Assembly (NCBI RefSeq): GCF_009618275.1
Contig: NZ_WIAD01000006.1
Coordinates: 1 to 64,000 of the forward strand
Length of the DNA: 64,000 bases
Direction: 5' to 3'
From: Roseimaritima sediminicola
GTDB taxonomy: Bacteria; Planctomycetota; Planctomycetia; Pirellulales; Pirellulaceae
A program made the position numbers and the translations under genes. Below are positions 25,052 to 38,401 of the stretch, in pieces (position 1 is the stretch's first letter; each line of letters starts with the position of its first letter). The notes beneath the pieces were generated by a model, which searched no databases, was not told the DNA's origin, and saw only the letters and a program-made list of their open reading frames with translations.

Positions 25052-26374
25052 ATGACGTACGTAAAACCCTTTCGTCTGCCGCGACGGGCGGTGCTGCGTG
25101 GGGCCGGAGCGGCGATGGCGCTGCCGTGGCTGGAAAGCATGACGCCGGCTGGGGCCGCGCCAAAAGACGACGCTCCGCCAGCTCGGATGGGCATGTTTTA
25201 TTTCGGTACCGGAATGAATATGCGGGAGTTCACGCCGGTCGACGAAGGCGAAGACTTCACCGCCAGCCGGATTCTCAAACCGCTCGAGCCCCATCGCGGC
25301 AACTTCACCGTGTTGTCGGGAACGTACCTGGCCGCCGGGGGCGGTCACGGTGGGGCCTACCCGTTTGCGACCTCGATCGCGCAGGGAGAGAAGCAACAGA
25401 TCAGCCCCGACCAGATCGCCGCTGCGACGCTGGGCAGCGAGACCCGTTTCGATTCGCTGCAGTTGTCGGTCGACCGCGGAACCAATTACGGTTCACAGGC
25501 TCTGGCGACGATCTCCTGGAACGAACAAGGGGTACCGCTGGCCGCCGAGAACGATCCCAAAACCATCTTCGACCGTTTGTTCCGGCCGGCCAGCGCGCAG
25601 CAGTTGGCCGCCGAGGACCAGCAGGTTCGCAAGCGGCGTTCGGTGCTCGATGCGGTCCGCGATCAAGCTCGCCAGATCCAGCCTCGGCTGGGGCAAGCCG
25701 ACCGCCAGCAACTGGATCAGTACTTCACCAGCGTGCGGGAACTGGAAAAACAACTGCAGCGGCGGATCGCCTGGGGCAAGCGACCCAAGCCGCAGCCCGC
25801 CATGGCCGGCGTGCACGGACCGTTCGACCAGACGATGAAAGGTCCCGAAGGCAGTGGCGACTACCTGTACGACGACTACGCAAAATTGATGTATGACTTG
25901 ATCGTCCTGGCCTTTCAAACCGATTCGACTCGCGTCGTCAGTTACGTGGTTCGCAAGGAGTTGGCCGGCGGCGTGTATCCCGAATTCGGCGTTTCCAACG
26001 GCTACCACGCCCTGTCGCATCATGGCAACGACCCGCAGGCCCTGGACGAGCTGGCCAAGGTCGACACCATCTATATGTCGCACTGGGCGTACTTCCTCAA
26101 GCGGTTGTCGGAGGTTCGCGAGGGCGACCAGACGTTGTTGGACCGAACCGTGTTGGGATTCTCCAGCGGCATGGGGTTCGAACACAGTCGCGATAACTTG
26201 CCCACGATGCTTTCCGGCGGTAAGGCCTTGGGCGTGCGGCACCACGGACATTTGAAATTGTCCAGCGAGCGACCGCTGTCCTCGCTGTGGCAGACGATGC
26301 TGGACCGCGTTGGCGTTCCCGTGGCAGGATCCTTCCAGGACAGCAAAGGTATGCTGACGGAACTGGTGACCTAG
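25052..26374 (+). CDS. DUF1552 protein with Tat-type signal
   Basis: The 440-residue protein begins with LPRRAVLRGAGAAMALPWLESM, a twin-arginine-like signal. The body matches DUF1552: RMGMFYFGTGMNMREFTP, LSGTYLAAGGGHGGAYPFAT, DYARKIQPRLGQADRQQLDQYF-type helix, and GNSGHALSHHGN-like histidine-rich segment (NGYHALSHHGND). DUF1552 and DUF1592 genes are regularly paired in planctomycetes and probably encode co-exported partners. Here they are six bases apart, and the SUMF1-fold gene begins at the very next base after this stop codon, so all three are likely one transcript. Confidence 0.93.
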   Translation: MTYVKPFRLPRRAVLRGAGAAMALPWLESMTPAGAAPKDDAPPARMGMFYFGTGMNMREFTPVDEGEDFTASRILKPLEPHRGNFTVLSGTYLAAGGGHGGAYPFATSIAQGEKQQISPDQIAAATLGSETRFDSLQLSVDRGTNYGSQALATISWNEQGVPLAAENDPKTIFDRLFRPASAQQLAAEDQQVRKRRSVLDAVRDQARQIQPRLGQADRQQLDQYFTSVRELEKQLQRRIAWGKRPKPQPAMAGVHGPFDQTMKGPEGSGDYLYDDYAKLMYDLIVLAFQTDSTRVVSYVVRKELAGGVYPEFGVSNGYHALSHHGNDPQALDELAKVDTIYMSHWAYFLKRLSEVREGDQTLLDRTVLGFSSGMGFEHSRDNLPTMLSGGKALGVRHHGHLKLSSERPLSSLWQTMLDRVGVPVAGSFQDSKGMLTELVT

Positions 26375-27418
26375 ATGCGTTCCTCCCTTTACGTCATGTC
26401 CACCGCGGTCTTGGGGACGCTGCTATGGTGTCAAACCGCGTCCGCGCAAGCGTCGCGGCAGAATTCCCTGGGGATGCGACTGGTGTCGATTCCCGCCGGC
26501 CAGTTCACGATGGGCTTGGCAGAACGTGACCGTGTTTCGGCTTCGCATCCCAACAGTGTGAACCAACGCGAAATCCACGGCTATTTGGAATCACCGGCGT
26601 TCCCGGTGCGCTTATCCGAAGGATTCGAAATTTCGGCGACCGAGGTCACGGTGGGGCAGTTTCGCCAGTTCGTCGAAGCGACCGGTTACGTGACCGATGC
26701 TCAGCGAGCCGGCGAGGCGATGGTCTTCACGCCGCAGTATGAAGGCCTCGAGCGGTTCTCGCTGCAACCGCGACACCACTGGTTGAATCCTGGCTTCGAG
26801 CAAACCGAGGATCACCCGGTGACGTGTGTGTCGTTTAACGACGCGGAAGCGTTTTGCCGGTGGTTGAGCGACCGGGAGGGAGCGACGTACCGGTTGCCGA
26901 CCGAAGCGCAGTGGGAGTACGCCTGCCGCGCGGGCACCACGACGCACTACAGCCACGGCGACGATCCCGACGGATTGTATCGCCACGCCAACGTGGCCGA
27001 CGCGGCGCTGTACGCCGTGCATCCCGAAGACGTGCTGCGGCAGCGGACCGTGGCCCTCGAGCCCGAGCGGGGCGATGGGTTCGTCTTTACCGCTCCGGTG
27101 GCTTCGTTTGCTGCCAACCCTTGGCGACTGTTCGACATGCACGGCAATGTGTGGGAGTGGTGCCGCGACAAGTACTCGCCGAACGTGTACAAGCAGATGG
27201 CCGAAGAGGCGCGAGAGCGGGGCAGCCGGCAGGACCCCGAGCCGATCGTCGACTATGCCGGTCCCGACGATACGCCCCAGCATCGCCACGGCGACTGGCG
27301 GTCCTTGCGAGGCGGTTCCTGGTACGTTTCGCCGATCCAATCTCGCAGCAGTGTCCGCGCCTTCGCCGAAGCCAAGGACGCGTACAGCTATATTGGTTTC
27401 CGCGTCGTGCGGCAGTAA
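26375..27418 (+). CDS. SUMF1/FGE-fold protein lacking the catalytic cysteines
   Basis: The 347-residue protein has a signal peptide (MRSSLYVMSTAVLGTLLWCQTASAQ) and a complete formylglycine-generating-enzyme fold: FTMGLAERD, ATEVTVGQFRQFVEATGY, PVTCVSFNDAEAFCRWL, YRLPTEAQWEYACRAGT, GNVWEWCRD and the terminal RGGSW...SRSSVR...GFRVVRQ. The Cys pair that true FGE carries near the RGGSY segment is absent (YVSPIQSRSSVRAF), so it is unlikely to make formylglycine. Such SUMF1-fold proteins often bind ligands or act in secreted assemblies. The ATG abuts the stop of the DUF1552 gene. Confidence 0.9.
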   Translation: MRSSLYVMSTAVLGTLLWCQTASAQASRQNSLGMRLVSIPAGQFTMGLAERDRVSASHPNSVNQREIHGYLESPAFPVRLSEGFEISATEVTVGQFRQFVEATGYVTDAQRAGEAMVFTPQYEGLERFSLQPRHHWLNPGFEQTEDHPVTCVSFNDAEAFCRWLSDREGATYRLPTEAQWEYACRAGTTTHYSHGDDPDGLYRHANVADAALYAVHPEDVLRQRTVALEPERGDGFVFTAPVASFAANPWRLFDMHGNVWEWCRDKYSPNVYKQMAEEARERGSRQDPEPIVDYAGPDDTPQHRHGDWRSLRGGSWYVSPIQSRSSVRAFAEAKDAYSYIGFRVVRQ

Positions 27419-27446
27419 GTCGCTTGGGCCCCGGGGGGTTTTTTAG

Positions 27447-27554
27447 TTCACAGGCTGGAAGCCTATGCCACTGTCCACAGGCTGGAAGCCTATGCCACTG
27501 TTCACAGGCTGGAAGCCTATGCCACTGCTCACAGGCTGGAAGCCTATGCCACTG
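27447..27554 (-). repeat. Four-unit array of the 24-base motif, 27-bp period
   Basis: TTCACAGGCTGGAAGCCTAT units start at 27447, 27474, 27501 and 27528, the inverse orientation of the 22026 array but with the same period. They run straight into a hexanucleotide tract. Confidence 0.95.
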
Positions 27555-27661
27555 TCTACTCGTACTCAGCGCAGCGGTACTCGTACTCGGGGACGCTCGT
27601 GGCTAGAGGGACGCTGGGACGCGGTGGGTTTCGAGTACGAGCACGAGTACGAGTACGAGTA
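27555..27661. repeat. TACTCG / CGAGTA hexanucleotide inverted structure, left of small membrane gene
   Basis: TACTCGTACTCAGCGCAGCG followed by GTACTCGTACTCG opens the tract. After a 50-base middle it closes with CGAGTACGAGCACGAGTACG and further CGAGTA units, so the two ends can pair. The middle contains GCAGCGG. A homologous tract lies at 28213-28432. Confidence 0.85.
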
Positions 27662-27698
27662 AAAAAACTTACCCTCATAACATCATGGAACCGTGCCG

Positions 27699-28145
27699 AT
27701 GTCGAATCCTTATCAACCCACCTCCCAGCCGCTTGAGCAGGACCCGGCGGCTCAGGCCCGCCGCGAGGTAACGCCGCCGGCAATTGCTTTACTGGTAGTC
27801 GCATCGATCGGTTTAGGCGTTGGCATTTTGGGACTGATCGGTGATGTCGCGATGCTGGTGACCGGGATGGTCGCGCGTTTAGAAGCGATGAACCAGGGCC
27901 CGGTCTCGGAGTACGTCCAGTTGGCGATCCGTAGCGCCTGGGGGGTACTGTTGATACTTGTCGACGTCGTGATCATCCGTGGAGCGTTGGGGATGAAGCG
28001 GTTGTGGGATTATGACGCATCCAAGCGAGCAGCGATCCTCAGTGTGATCCCCTGCATCGGCCCCTGCTGTTTGCTAGGCATTCCGTTCGGAATCTGGGCA
28101 CTCGTCGTGCTGAACAGACCGCATGTGAGAACTGCCTTTCGGTAG
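27699..28145 (+). CDS. Small membrane protein, about 148 residues
   Basis: The protein starts MSNPYQPTSQPLEQDPAAQA at the ATG at 27699; a GTG two codons earlier is possible. The N-terminal 25 residues are polar. Hydrophobic segments follow at about 25-55 (ALLVVASIGLGVGILGLIGD), 75-100 (WGVLLILVDVVIIRGALG) and 115-145 (VIPCIGPCCLLGIPFGIWAL). The ending CIGPCCLLGIPFGIWALVVL is familiar from small planctomycete inner-membrane proteins of unknown role. The gene is flanked on both sides by the same composite repeat, so it may have been captured or moved with it. Confidence 0.75.
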   Translation: MSNPYQPTSQPLEQDPAAQARREVTPPAIALLVVASIGLGVGILGLIGDVAMLVTGMVARLEAMNQGPVSEYVQLAIRSAWGVLLILVDVVIIRGALGMKRLWDYDASKRAAILSVIPCIGPCCLLGIPFGIWALVVLNRPHVRTAFR

Positions 28146-28187
28146 ATAGTAAAAGTAGCATGGGTCCCTGGCCCGTGGCGGGATGAG

Positions 28188-28212
28188 CTCACAGGCTGGA
28201 AGCCTATGCCAC
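28188..28212 (-). repeat. Single copy of the 24-base motif
   Basis: CTCACAGGCTGGAAGCCTAT plus GCCAC sits 42 bases after the small membrane gene and opens the right-hand composite repeat. Confidence 0.93.
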
Positions 28213-28432
28213 TATCTACTCGTACTCAGTTGCACAGCAACGGTACTCGTACTCAGCGCAGCGGTACTCGTACTCGAGACGCTTGTGGCTTGAGCGAGCT
28301 TAGCGGCGGGGGGCGGGTTTCGAGCACGATTACGAGCACGATTACGAGTACGATTACGAGCACGAGCACGAGCACGAGCACGAGTACGAGTACGAGTACA
28401 AGTACAAGTACGAGTACAAGTACGAGCTAATA
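28213..28432. repeat. TACTCG / CGAGTA hexanucleotide inverted structure, right of small membrane gene
   Basis: The tract opens TATCTACTCGTACTCAG, nearly the same as 27555 on, with an inserted TTGCACAGCAACGG. After a GC-rich middle it runs into ACGATT, ACGAGC, ACGAGT and ACAAGT hexamers for about 110 bases. All are one-base variants of one another. There is no plausible coding function. Confidence 0.85.
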
Positions 28433-28440
28433 ATCGAATG

Positions 28441-28465
28441 CTCACAGGCTGGAAGCCTATGCCAC
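28441..28465 (-). repeat. Single copy of the 24-base motif
   Basis: CTCACAGGCTGGAAGCCTAT plus GCCAC lies just beyond the stop codon of the HAD gene and is the rightmost copy of this family in the window. Confidence 0.93.
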
Positions 28466-28472
28466 TGGGCTG

Positions 28473-29306
28473 CTATGCCATGGCGGGTAGTCGGACGGTG
28501 TCGTCTTCGACTTTGCCTTTGGGCAAGCGGGTGCGTAGAAACGCCAGCGGATCTTCCATCTCGGCCACCGACTCGACGATCGTGTCGGGGACGTAGGCGT
28601 AGTGATCCAGGTCTTCTCTGCGCGTCGTGCCGGTCAGGGTCAACACCGTGCGGTAGCCCATTTGAACGCCGCCTAGGATGTCGGTCTGCATCGTGTCGCC
28701 CACCATCACGGTTTCCGATGTCAGCAGCCCCAGTTCCTTCCGCGCCGCACGCATCATGATCGGGCTGGGTTTGCCGACGCTGAAAGCCTGGATGCCGGTG
28801 ACCGTTTCCAGGTACGCGACGGTGGCTCCGCATCCGGGCCGCGTACCGTTTCGCGTGGGGCAATTGGGATCCAGGTTCGTCGCAATTAATTTCGCTCCAC
28901 CCAGGATCAGACTGACCGCTTGTTCGAGTGCGTCGAGCGTGACCGTACGCCCTTCGCCGACGACCACGAAATCCGGGTCGTGGTCGACGATCGAGTAGCC
29001 GTTCTGATGCAGAGCTTGCAACAATCCGCCTTCGCCGATCACGTACGCTGTGCCGCGTGGTTTGCGGTCCGCCAAAAATCGGGCCGTCGCCATCGCACAG
29101 GTAAAGATGTGACGCTCATTCACATCGATCCCCAAACGCTGCAGTTTGGTGGCAACGTCACGCCGCGCTCGTTGGCTGTTGTTGGTCAAAAAGATGAACG
29201 GTATGTGCTCGCGCAGCAGCGCGTTGATGAAGCGGTCCGCACCGGCAATCAGTTCGCCGCCACGGTAGATCACCCCGTCCATGTCAATCAAAAATCCTAC
29301 ACTCAT
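28473..29306 (-). CDS. HAD-IIA family hydrolase (NagD-like phosphatase)
   Basis: The 277-residue cytosolic enzyme starts MSVGFLIDMDGVIYRGGELI, with nucleophile and acid Asp8 and Asp10 in DMDGV. FIFLTNNSQRARRDVATKLQRLGI is motif II, KPSPIMMRAARKELGL contains the motif III lysine, and VMVGDTMQTDILGGVQMGYRTVLTLTG is motif IV. The layout (cap between motifs II and III) is HAD subfamily IIA, as in NagD and phosphoglycolate or 4-nitrophenyl phosphatases. The natural substrate is unknown. The ATG at 29306 is chosen because the family begins a few residues before DMDG. The gene is divergent from the S46 peptidase. Confidence 0.92.
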   Translation of the reverse strand: MSVGFLIDMDGVIYRGGELIAGADRFINALLREHIPFIFLTNNSQRARRDVATKLQRLGIDVNERHIFTCAMATARFLADRKPRGTAYVIGEGGLLQALHQNGYSIVDHDPDFVVVGEGRTVTLDALEQAVSLILGGAKLIATNLDPNCPTRNGTRPGCGATVAYLETVTGIQAFSVGKPSPIMMRAARKELGLLTSETVMVGDTMQTDILGGVQMGYRTVLTLTGTTRREDLDHYAYVPDTIVESVAEMEDPLAFLRTRLPKGKVEDDTVRLPAMA

Positions 29307-29657
29307 CTCAGTTCGTCTCCAGGAAGGATGGGACATTCGGTCTGTACGAGCCGACCCTGGAACGCAAATGGTGAACCAATCGTGCTAAGTGAAAGTTCAG
29401 TCCCTTATCCGGCGTGAACGTCGAGCTAGGGGCGGGGTCTGCTGCAAATGTGAGCGGATGGATCGGGGGGGCCGCATCCTTAGTGCGCAGCCACCCCTGC
29501 CGGCTAGGATCCATCGAAACCCGCCACAATGCCGGGCTGCCCTGGGCATCGAGGGACCGATTCCCGCCGCCCCCCCCTGCTCTCCCCAGCCCCTGGTCAA
29601 ACGCCTATGCTTAAAGCCTGACGGTTATTTATGGTTCCGACGGATAGGGTTTAACGA
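29307..29657. other. Divergent intergenic region
   Basis: This 351-base stretch must contain promoters for both the HAD hydrolase and the S46 peptidase. It has G- and C-runs (GGGGGGG, CCCCCCCC) around 29467 and 29570, and an AT-richer part (TTAAAGCC...GGTTATTTATGG) just before the peptidase start. I see no RNA gene or convincing promoter. Confidence 0.4.
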
Positions 29658-31712
29658 ATGATGCACTGTCAAACTTGGTGGTTGGTGGTTCTACTGGCTG
29701 TGGTTTCGACGCCGGGGTTGGTTCGTGGTGACGAGGGGATGTGGCTGTTCAACGACCTGCCCTTGAAACACCTCAAGACCCAGCACGACTTTGAACCCAC
29801 CGACGCGTGGGCCGAACATCTGCGGTTGTCGGCCGTGCGTTTCAATTCCGGTGGTTCGGGATCTTTTGTCTCCAGTGACGGTCTGGTGTTGACCAACCAT
29901 CACGTGGCCAGCGACACGCTTTACAAATTAAGTACGCCCGAGCGGAACATCCTTGAAGAAGGCTTTCTGGCGCGCCGCTACGAAGACGAGTTGGCCGCTC
30001 CGGATCTGGAACTGAATCAATTGGTCGCGATCGAAGACGTGACCGAGCGGGTGCAGGCGGCCGTGACCGAGGAGATGGCGACCGAGGAAGCGGCCAAGGC
30101 GCGGCGCGCGGTGATCAGCACGATCGAGAAAGAATCGCTGGACGCGACGGGCCTGCGCAGCGACGTGGTGACCCTGTACGGTGGGGCGACCTACCACCTG
30201 TATCGTTACAAGAAATACACCGATGTGCGGTTGGTCTGGGCGCCGGAAACCAAGGCCGCTTTCTTTGGCGGTGATGCGGACAACTTTGAGTACCCACGCT
30301 ACTGCATGGACGCCACGCTGATGCGTGTTTACGAAGACGGCAAACCCGCCCAGCTGGATCACTTTTTGCGCTGGAGCGAGACGCCGGTCGACAAAGAGGA
30401 TCTGGTGTTTGTCGCCGGTAACCCGGGACGCACCCAGCGCATCTTCACGGTCGACGCCCTGAAGTACCTCCGCGATGATCGCCTGCCCTACGTGCTGGAT
30501 TACCTGCGTCGCAAAGAGATCATGCTGCAGCAGTACGGTTTGGAAGGCACCGAACAGAAACGCCGCGCCCGCGACGAGCTGTTCGGAATCCAGAACGCTC
30601 GCAAAGCCTATACGGGGATGCTGGCCGGGCTGCAGGATCCGGCTACGATCGCCGCCAAACGCGGTCGCGAAGATCGCTTGCTGGCAGCCGTCCGCGGCGA
30701 CGAGTCGCTGAAGCAGTATGCCGACGCCTGGCAGCAGATCTCTGAAATCCAGCGTCAGAAAGCCGAACTGCTGGGACAGATGACCGGGTTCCAGTCACGT
30801 CTATACGAGATCGCCGAAACGTTGGTGTTGATGACGGCCGAAGACACCAAACCCAACGACCAACGGCTGCGTGAGTACGGCGAAGCCGGCCGCGAGTCGC
30901 TGCTGCAAGACCTGCTCAGCGAAGCGCCCATCTATGAGGATTTGGAACGGGCCAAACTGGCGGATGAGCTCGGCCGCTTTGTCGAGCGACGCGGCGGAGA
31001 CGATCTGTTGGTCGATCAGGTGCTGGCCGGTAAGGGACCACGCCAACGGTCCGGAGAATTAATCGCCGGGACCCAACTGGCCGACGTCGCCGCGCGGCAA
31101 AAATTGGTCGATGGTGGCCGCGCTGCGGTCTTGAACAGCGAAGATCCCTTGATCGGTTTGGCGCTGTTGCTCGAACCGGAGTACCGCAAGCTCCGCGAGC
31201 GTCGCGAACAACTGGAGGAACAGGAACGGCAGGCTTATGCCCAGATCACCCAGGCCGTTGCGGCCATCGAGGGCACCGATACCTATCCCGATGCCACGTT
31301 TACCCTGCGGTTGGCCTTCGGTACGGTCAGCGGATACGAGGAAGACGGCCAGCGGGTTCGTCCCTGGACGGTGATGAGCGGCGCGTTCGAGCACGCCGAG
31401 CAACACGCCGGACAGGAGGACTTTGACCTGCCGGCCAGCTGGCTGGAAGCCCAGGATGAGATCGATGGCGATACCCAGTTGAACTTCGTCTGTACTGCCG
31501 ACATCATCGGCGGCAACAGCGGCAGCCCCGTGGTCAACCGCGACGGCGAACTGGTGGGTCTGATCTTCGACGGCAACATCCAGAGCTTGACCAGCGACTA
31601 CCTCTACAGCGACGTCCAAGCTCGAGCCGTGTCGGTCGCCGCGGTGGGAATTGCCGAAGCGATCCGCGTGATCTACGACGCCCCCGAGCTGGCCGATTCG
31701 TTGGGCAAGTAA
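29658..31712 (+). CDS. S46 family dipeptidyl-peptidase
   Basis: The 684-residue exported serine peptidase has a signal peptide ending near VRGDEG, followed by MWLFNDLPLKHLKTQHDF, the usual S46 mature start. The chymotrypsin-like halves carry the histidine site GLVLTNHHVA (His81/82) and the serine site GGNSGSPVVN (Ser621). A helical domain lies between (about 280-560). DPP7/DPP11-type enzymes of this family release dipeptides from peptide N-termini in the periplasm. The specificity-determining residue cannot be fixed without alignment. Its 3' end converges with the aspartoacylase-like gene only four bases away. Confidence 0.93.
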   Translation: MMHCQTWWLVVLLAVVSTPGLVRGDEGMWLFNDLPLKHLKTQHDFEPTDAWAEHLRLSAVRFNSGGSGSFVSSDGLVLTNHHVASDTLYKLSTPERNILEEGFLARRYEDELAAPDLELNQLVAIEDVTERVQAAVTEEMATEEAAKARRAVISTIEKESLDATGLRSDVVTLYGGATYHLYRYKKYTDVRLVWAPETKAAFFGGDADNFEYPRYCMDATLMRVYEDGKPAQLDHFLRWSETPVDKEDLVFVAGNPGRTQRIFTVDALKYLRDDRLPYVLDYLRRKEIMLQQYGLEGTEQKRRARDELFGIQNARKAYTGMLAGLQDPATIAAKRGREDRLLAAVRGDESLKQYADAWQQISEIQRQKAELLGQMTGFQSRLYEIAETLVLMTAEDTKPNDQRLREYGEAGRESLLQDLLSEAPIYEDLERAKLADELGRFVERRGGDDLLVDQVLAGKGPRQRSGELIAGTQLADVAARQKLVDGGRAAVLNSEDPLIGLALLLEPEYRKLRERREQLEEQERQAYAQITQAVAAIEGTDTYPDATFTLRLAFGTVSGYEEDGQRVRPWTVMSGAFEHAEQHAGQEDFDLPASWLEAQDEIDGDTQLNFVCTADIIGGNSGSPVVNRDGELVGLIFDGNIQSLTSDYLYSDVQARAVSVAAVGIAEAIRVIYDAPELADSLGK

Positions 31713-31716
31713 GGGC

Positions 31717-32784
31717 CTACTCCTCGCTGGCTTCGGTGACCTGGATATTGGTCGCCAGGTGCTCGTGAGCGGTGCGTTGGATCTGGTCACAGGCCACCTG
31801 CTTTTCATGCCGGCGAACCAGTTTGGCGCTGGCCAGCCGGCCCAGGTGCACCACCGGCTCGCCGGGCTGGACGGCCGGCAGGGTGGTCATGCCGATGACG
31901 ATCCCGGAAAAGGGCGCTTCCAAGCGGTTCTGGTCCTCGGCCAAGAGGTTGCTGTTGGTCGCCAGAGCTTGTCCCTTGACCACGCTGTCGCCCGGAGAGA
32001 CGTGCATCGCGATAAAGCCGCCGCGTTCGGCGCGAACCCATTTGGTTTCGCGGATCGTGGCCTGGGTGTCGGGCACGTCCAACTCTCCGGGCTTCATTCC
32101 CAGTTCTTTCAGGACATTGTGGACGCCGCGGGTCATGCAGTCGGCGACGGAGCTTTCCACCTTCCAGACCTCGCCGCCCTCGATGATGATCGTCGGGCAA
32201 CCGGCCTTGGTGGCTTCGCGTCGCAGCGAGCCCTTGGGACCCTTGCTGTTCAAGATGATCCCCGCCCCGAAGGCTTCGGCCAGCCGCAGGCATTCCGGAT
32301 GGCTCAGGTCCGCGCGGACGTTCGGGAAATTGGTCCGCCGCACCGCCGCGGTGTGCAGGTCCACGCCGTAGTCGCAACGTTTGACCAAAGACTGAAAAAT
32401 CACTTTGGCCAGCCGCGACGCCATGCTGCCGTCGGTGGAACCGGGAAAGCATCGGTTCAGGTCGCGGCGGTCGGGCAGGTAGCGAGAATGGCGTTCAAAG
32501 CCCAGCACGTTGACCACGGGAATCATCAACAGCGTACCGGCGGCCAGTTTCCAGTCGGGATCGCGCAGCATGTTGCGGATCGCTCCGGTGCCGTTCAGTT
32601 CGTCGCCGTGGATCGCGGCCGAAACGAACACCGTCGGCCCCGGCTTCTCGCCTCGGCATACGCGGATGGGAATCACCACGTCGCGACTGCTGTAGCTCTC
32701 GGTCACGACCATCTCGGTGTTGACGCACTCGCCGGGCGACACGTCATGCCCGAACCAGTGCTGAAGATCCTCAGAGGCATCCAT
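31717..32784 (-). CDS. Succinylglutamate desuccinylase/aspartoacylase-like protein
   Basis: The 355-residue protein is an M14-type zinc deacylase relative. AAIHGDELNG gives His59 and Glu62 of the zinc site, followed by the substrate-binding RDLNRCFPGS and the second histidine in YGVDLHTA. The C-terminal 100 residues form a barrel-sandwich like a biotinyl/lipoyl domain (GGFIAMHVSPGDSVVKGQAL, LEAPFSGIVIGM), common in this bacterial subgroup. The substrate is not predictable; N-acyl amino acids are typical. The ATG at 32784 is preferred over a TTG two codons earlier. It stands alone. Confidence 0.88.
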   Translation of the reverse strand: MDASEDLQHWFGHDVSPGECVNTEMVVTESYSSRDVVIPIRVCRGEKPGPTVFVSAAIHGDELNGTGAIRNMLRDPDWKLAAGTLLMIPVVNVLGFERHSRYLPDRRDLNRCFPGSTDGSMASRLAKVIFQSLVKRCDYGVDLHTAAVRRTNFPNVRADLSHPECLRLAEAFGAGIILNSKGPKGSLRREATKAGCPTIIIEGGEVWKVESSVADCMTRGVHNVLKELGMKPGELDVPDTQATIRETKWVRAERGGFIAMHVSPGDSVVKGQALATNSNLLAEDQNRLEAPFSGIVIGMTTLPAVQPGEPVVHLGRLASAKLVRRHEKQVACDQIQRTAHEHLATNIQVTEASEE

Positions 32785-33188
32785 AGGCAATCACACACTC
32801 TGCGTTTCCGCAGCCGAACCACGTTGAAACGAACGGAAGGAAAAGGAAGGCTAGCCGCGGGGCGAGCCTGTCCAGTTTACCACAGCGGTCGCCAGGAGGC
32901 TCCGGGGGGCGACAACCGATACGCAATCACCGGCCGTCGCCAGCAACCGCGAAAACCCGGCGCCGCAATGGTGAATTACGTTGACCCTGCCGGCGGGCAC
33001 CACTAGACTCGCCCTAAGGTGAGGATACGGTCCGTTGTGCGGGGCTGTGCTCTCACCACCCGCCTTCCTGCCCTCTTTGGGGTCGCGTTCCCTCGCACCG
33101 ATCACGCTGTCCAGACCGATTGGTCGGGCGGCTGCGCCTGCGAGAACCGTGGCTCGCCGCCGGACGTTTTCTATACGAGGTTTCCCGA
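32785..33188. other. Intergenic region, GC-rich, no gene seen
   Basis: This 404-base stretch between divergent genes shows purine-rich sequence near 32825-32850 and a GCCGGCGGGC run near 32987. I found no ORF with protein-like composition, tRNA or clear promoter. Confidence 0.4.
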
Positions 33189-38339
<5,151 letters not shown>

Positions 38340-38401
38340 GCCATCCCCAGACTCGATAGCAACGCCACGCCCCTCTCTGCCTGTTACGGAGCGAAATTGT
38401 C

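Noticed and set aside
27555-28432. Ser/Thr/Arg-repeat ORFs in the TACTCG/CGAGTA tracts
   Set aside because: They are created by hexanucleotide repeats with no stop codons and have no start signals.
29307-29657. SRP RNA, RNase P RNA or tmRNA in the divergent gap
   Set aside because: None of the conserved core sequences of these RNAs is present.
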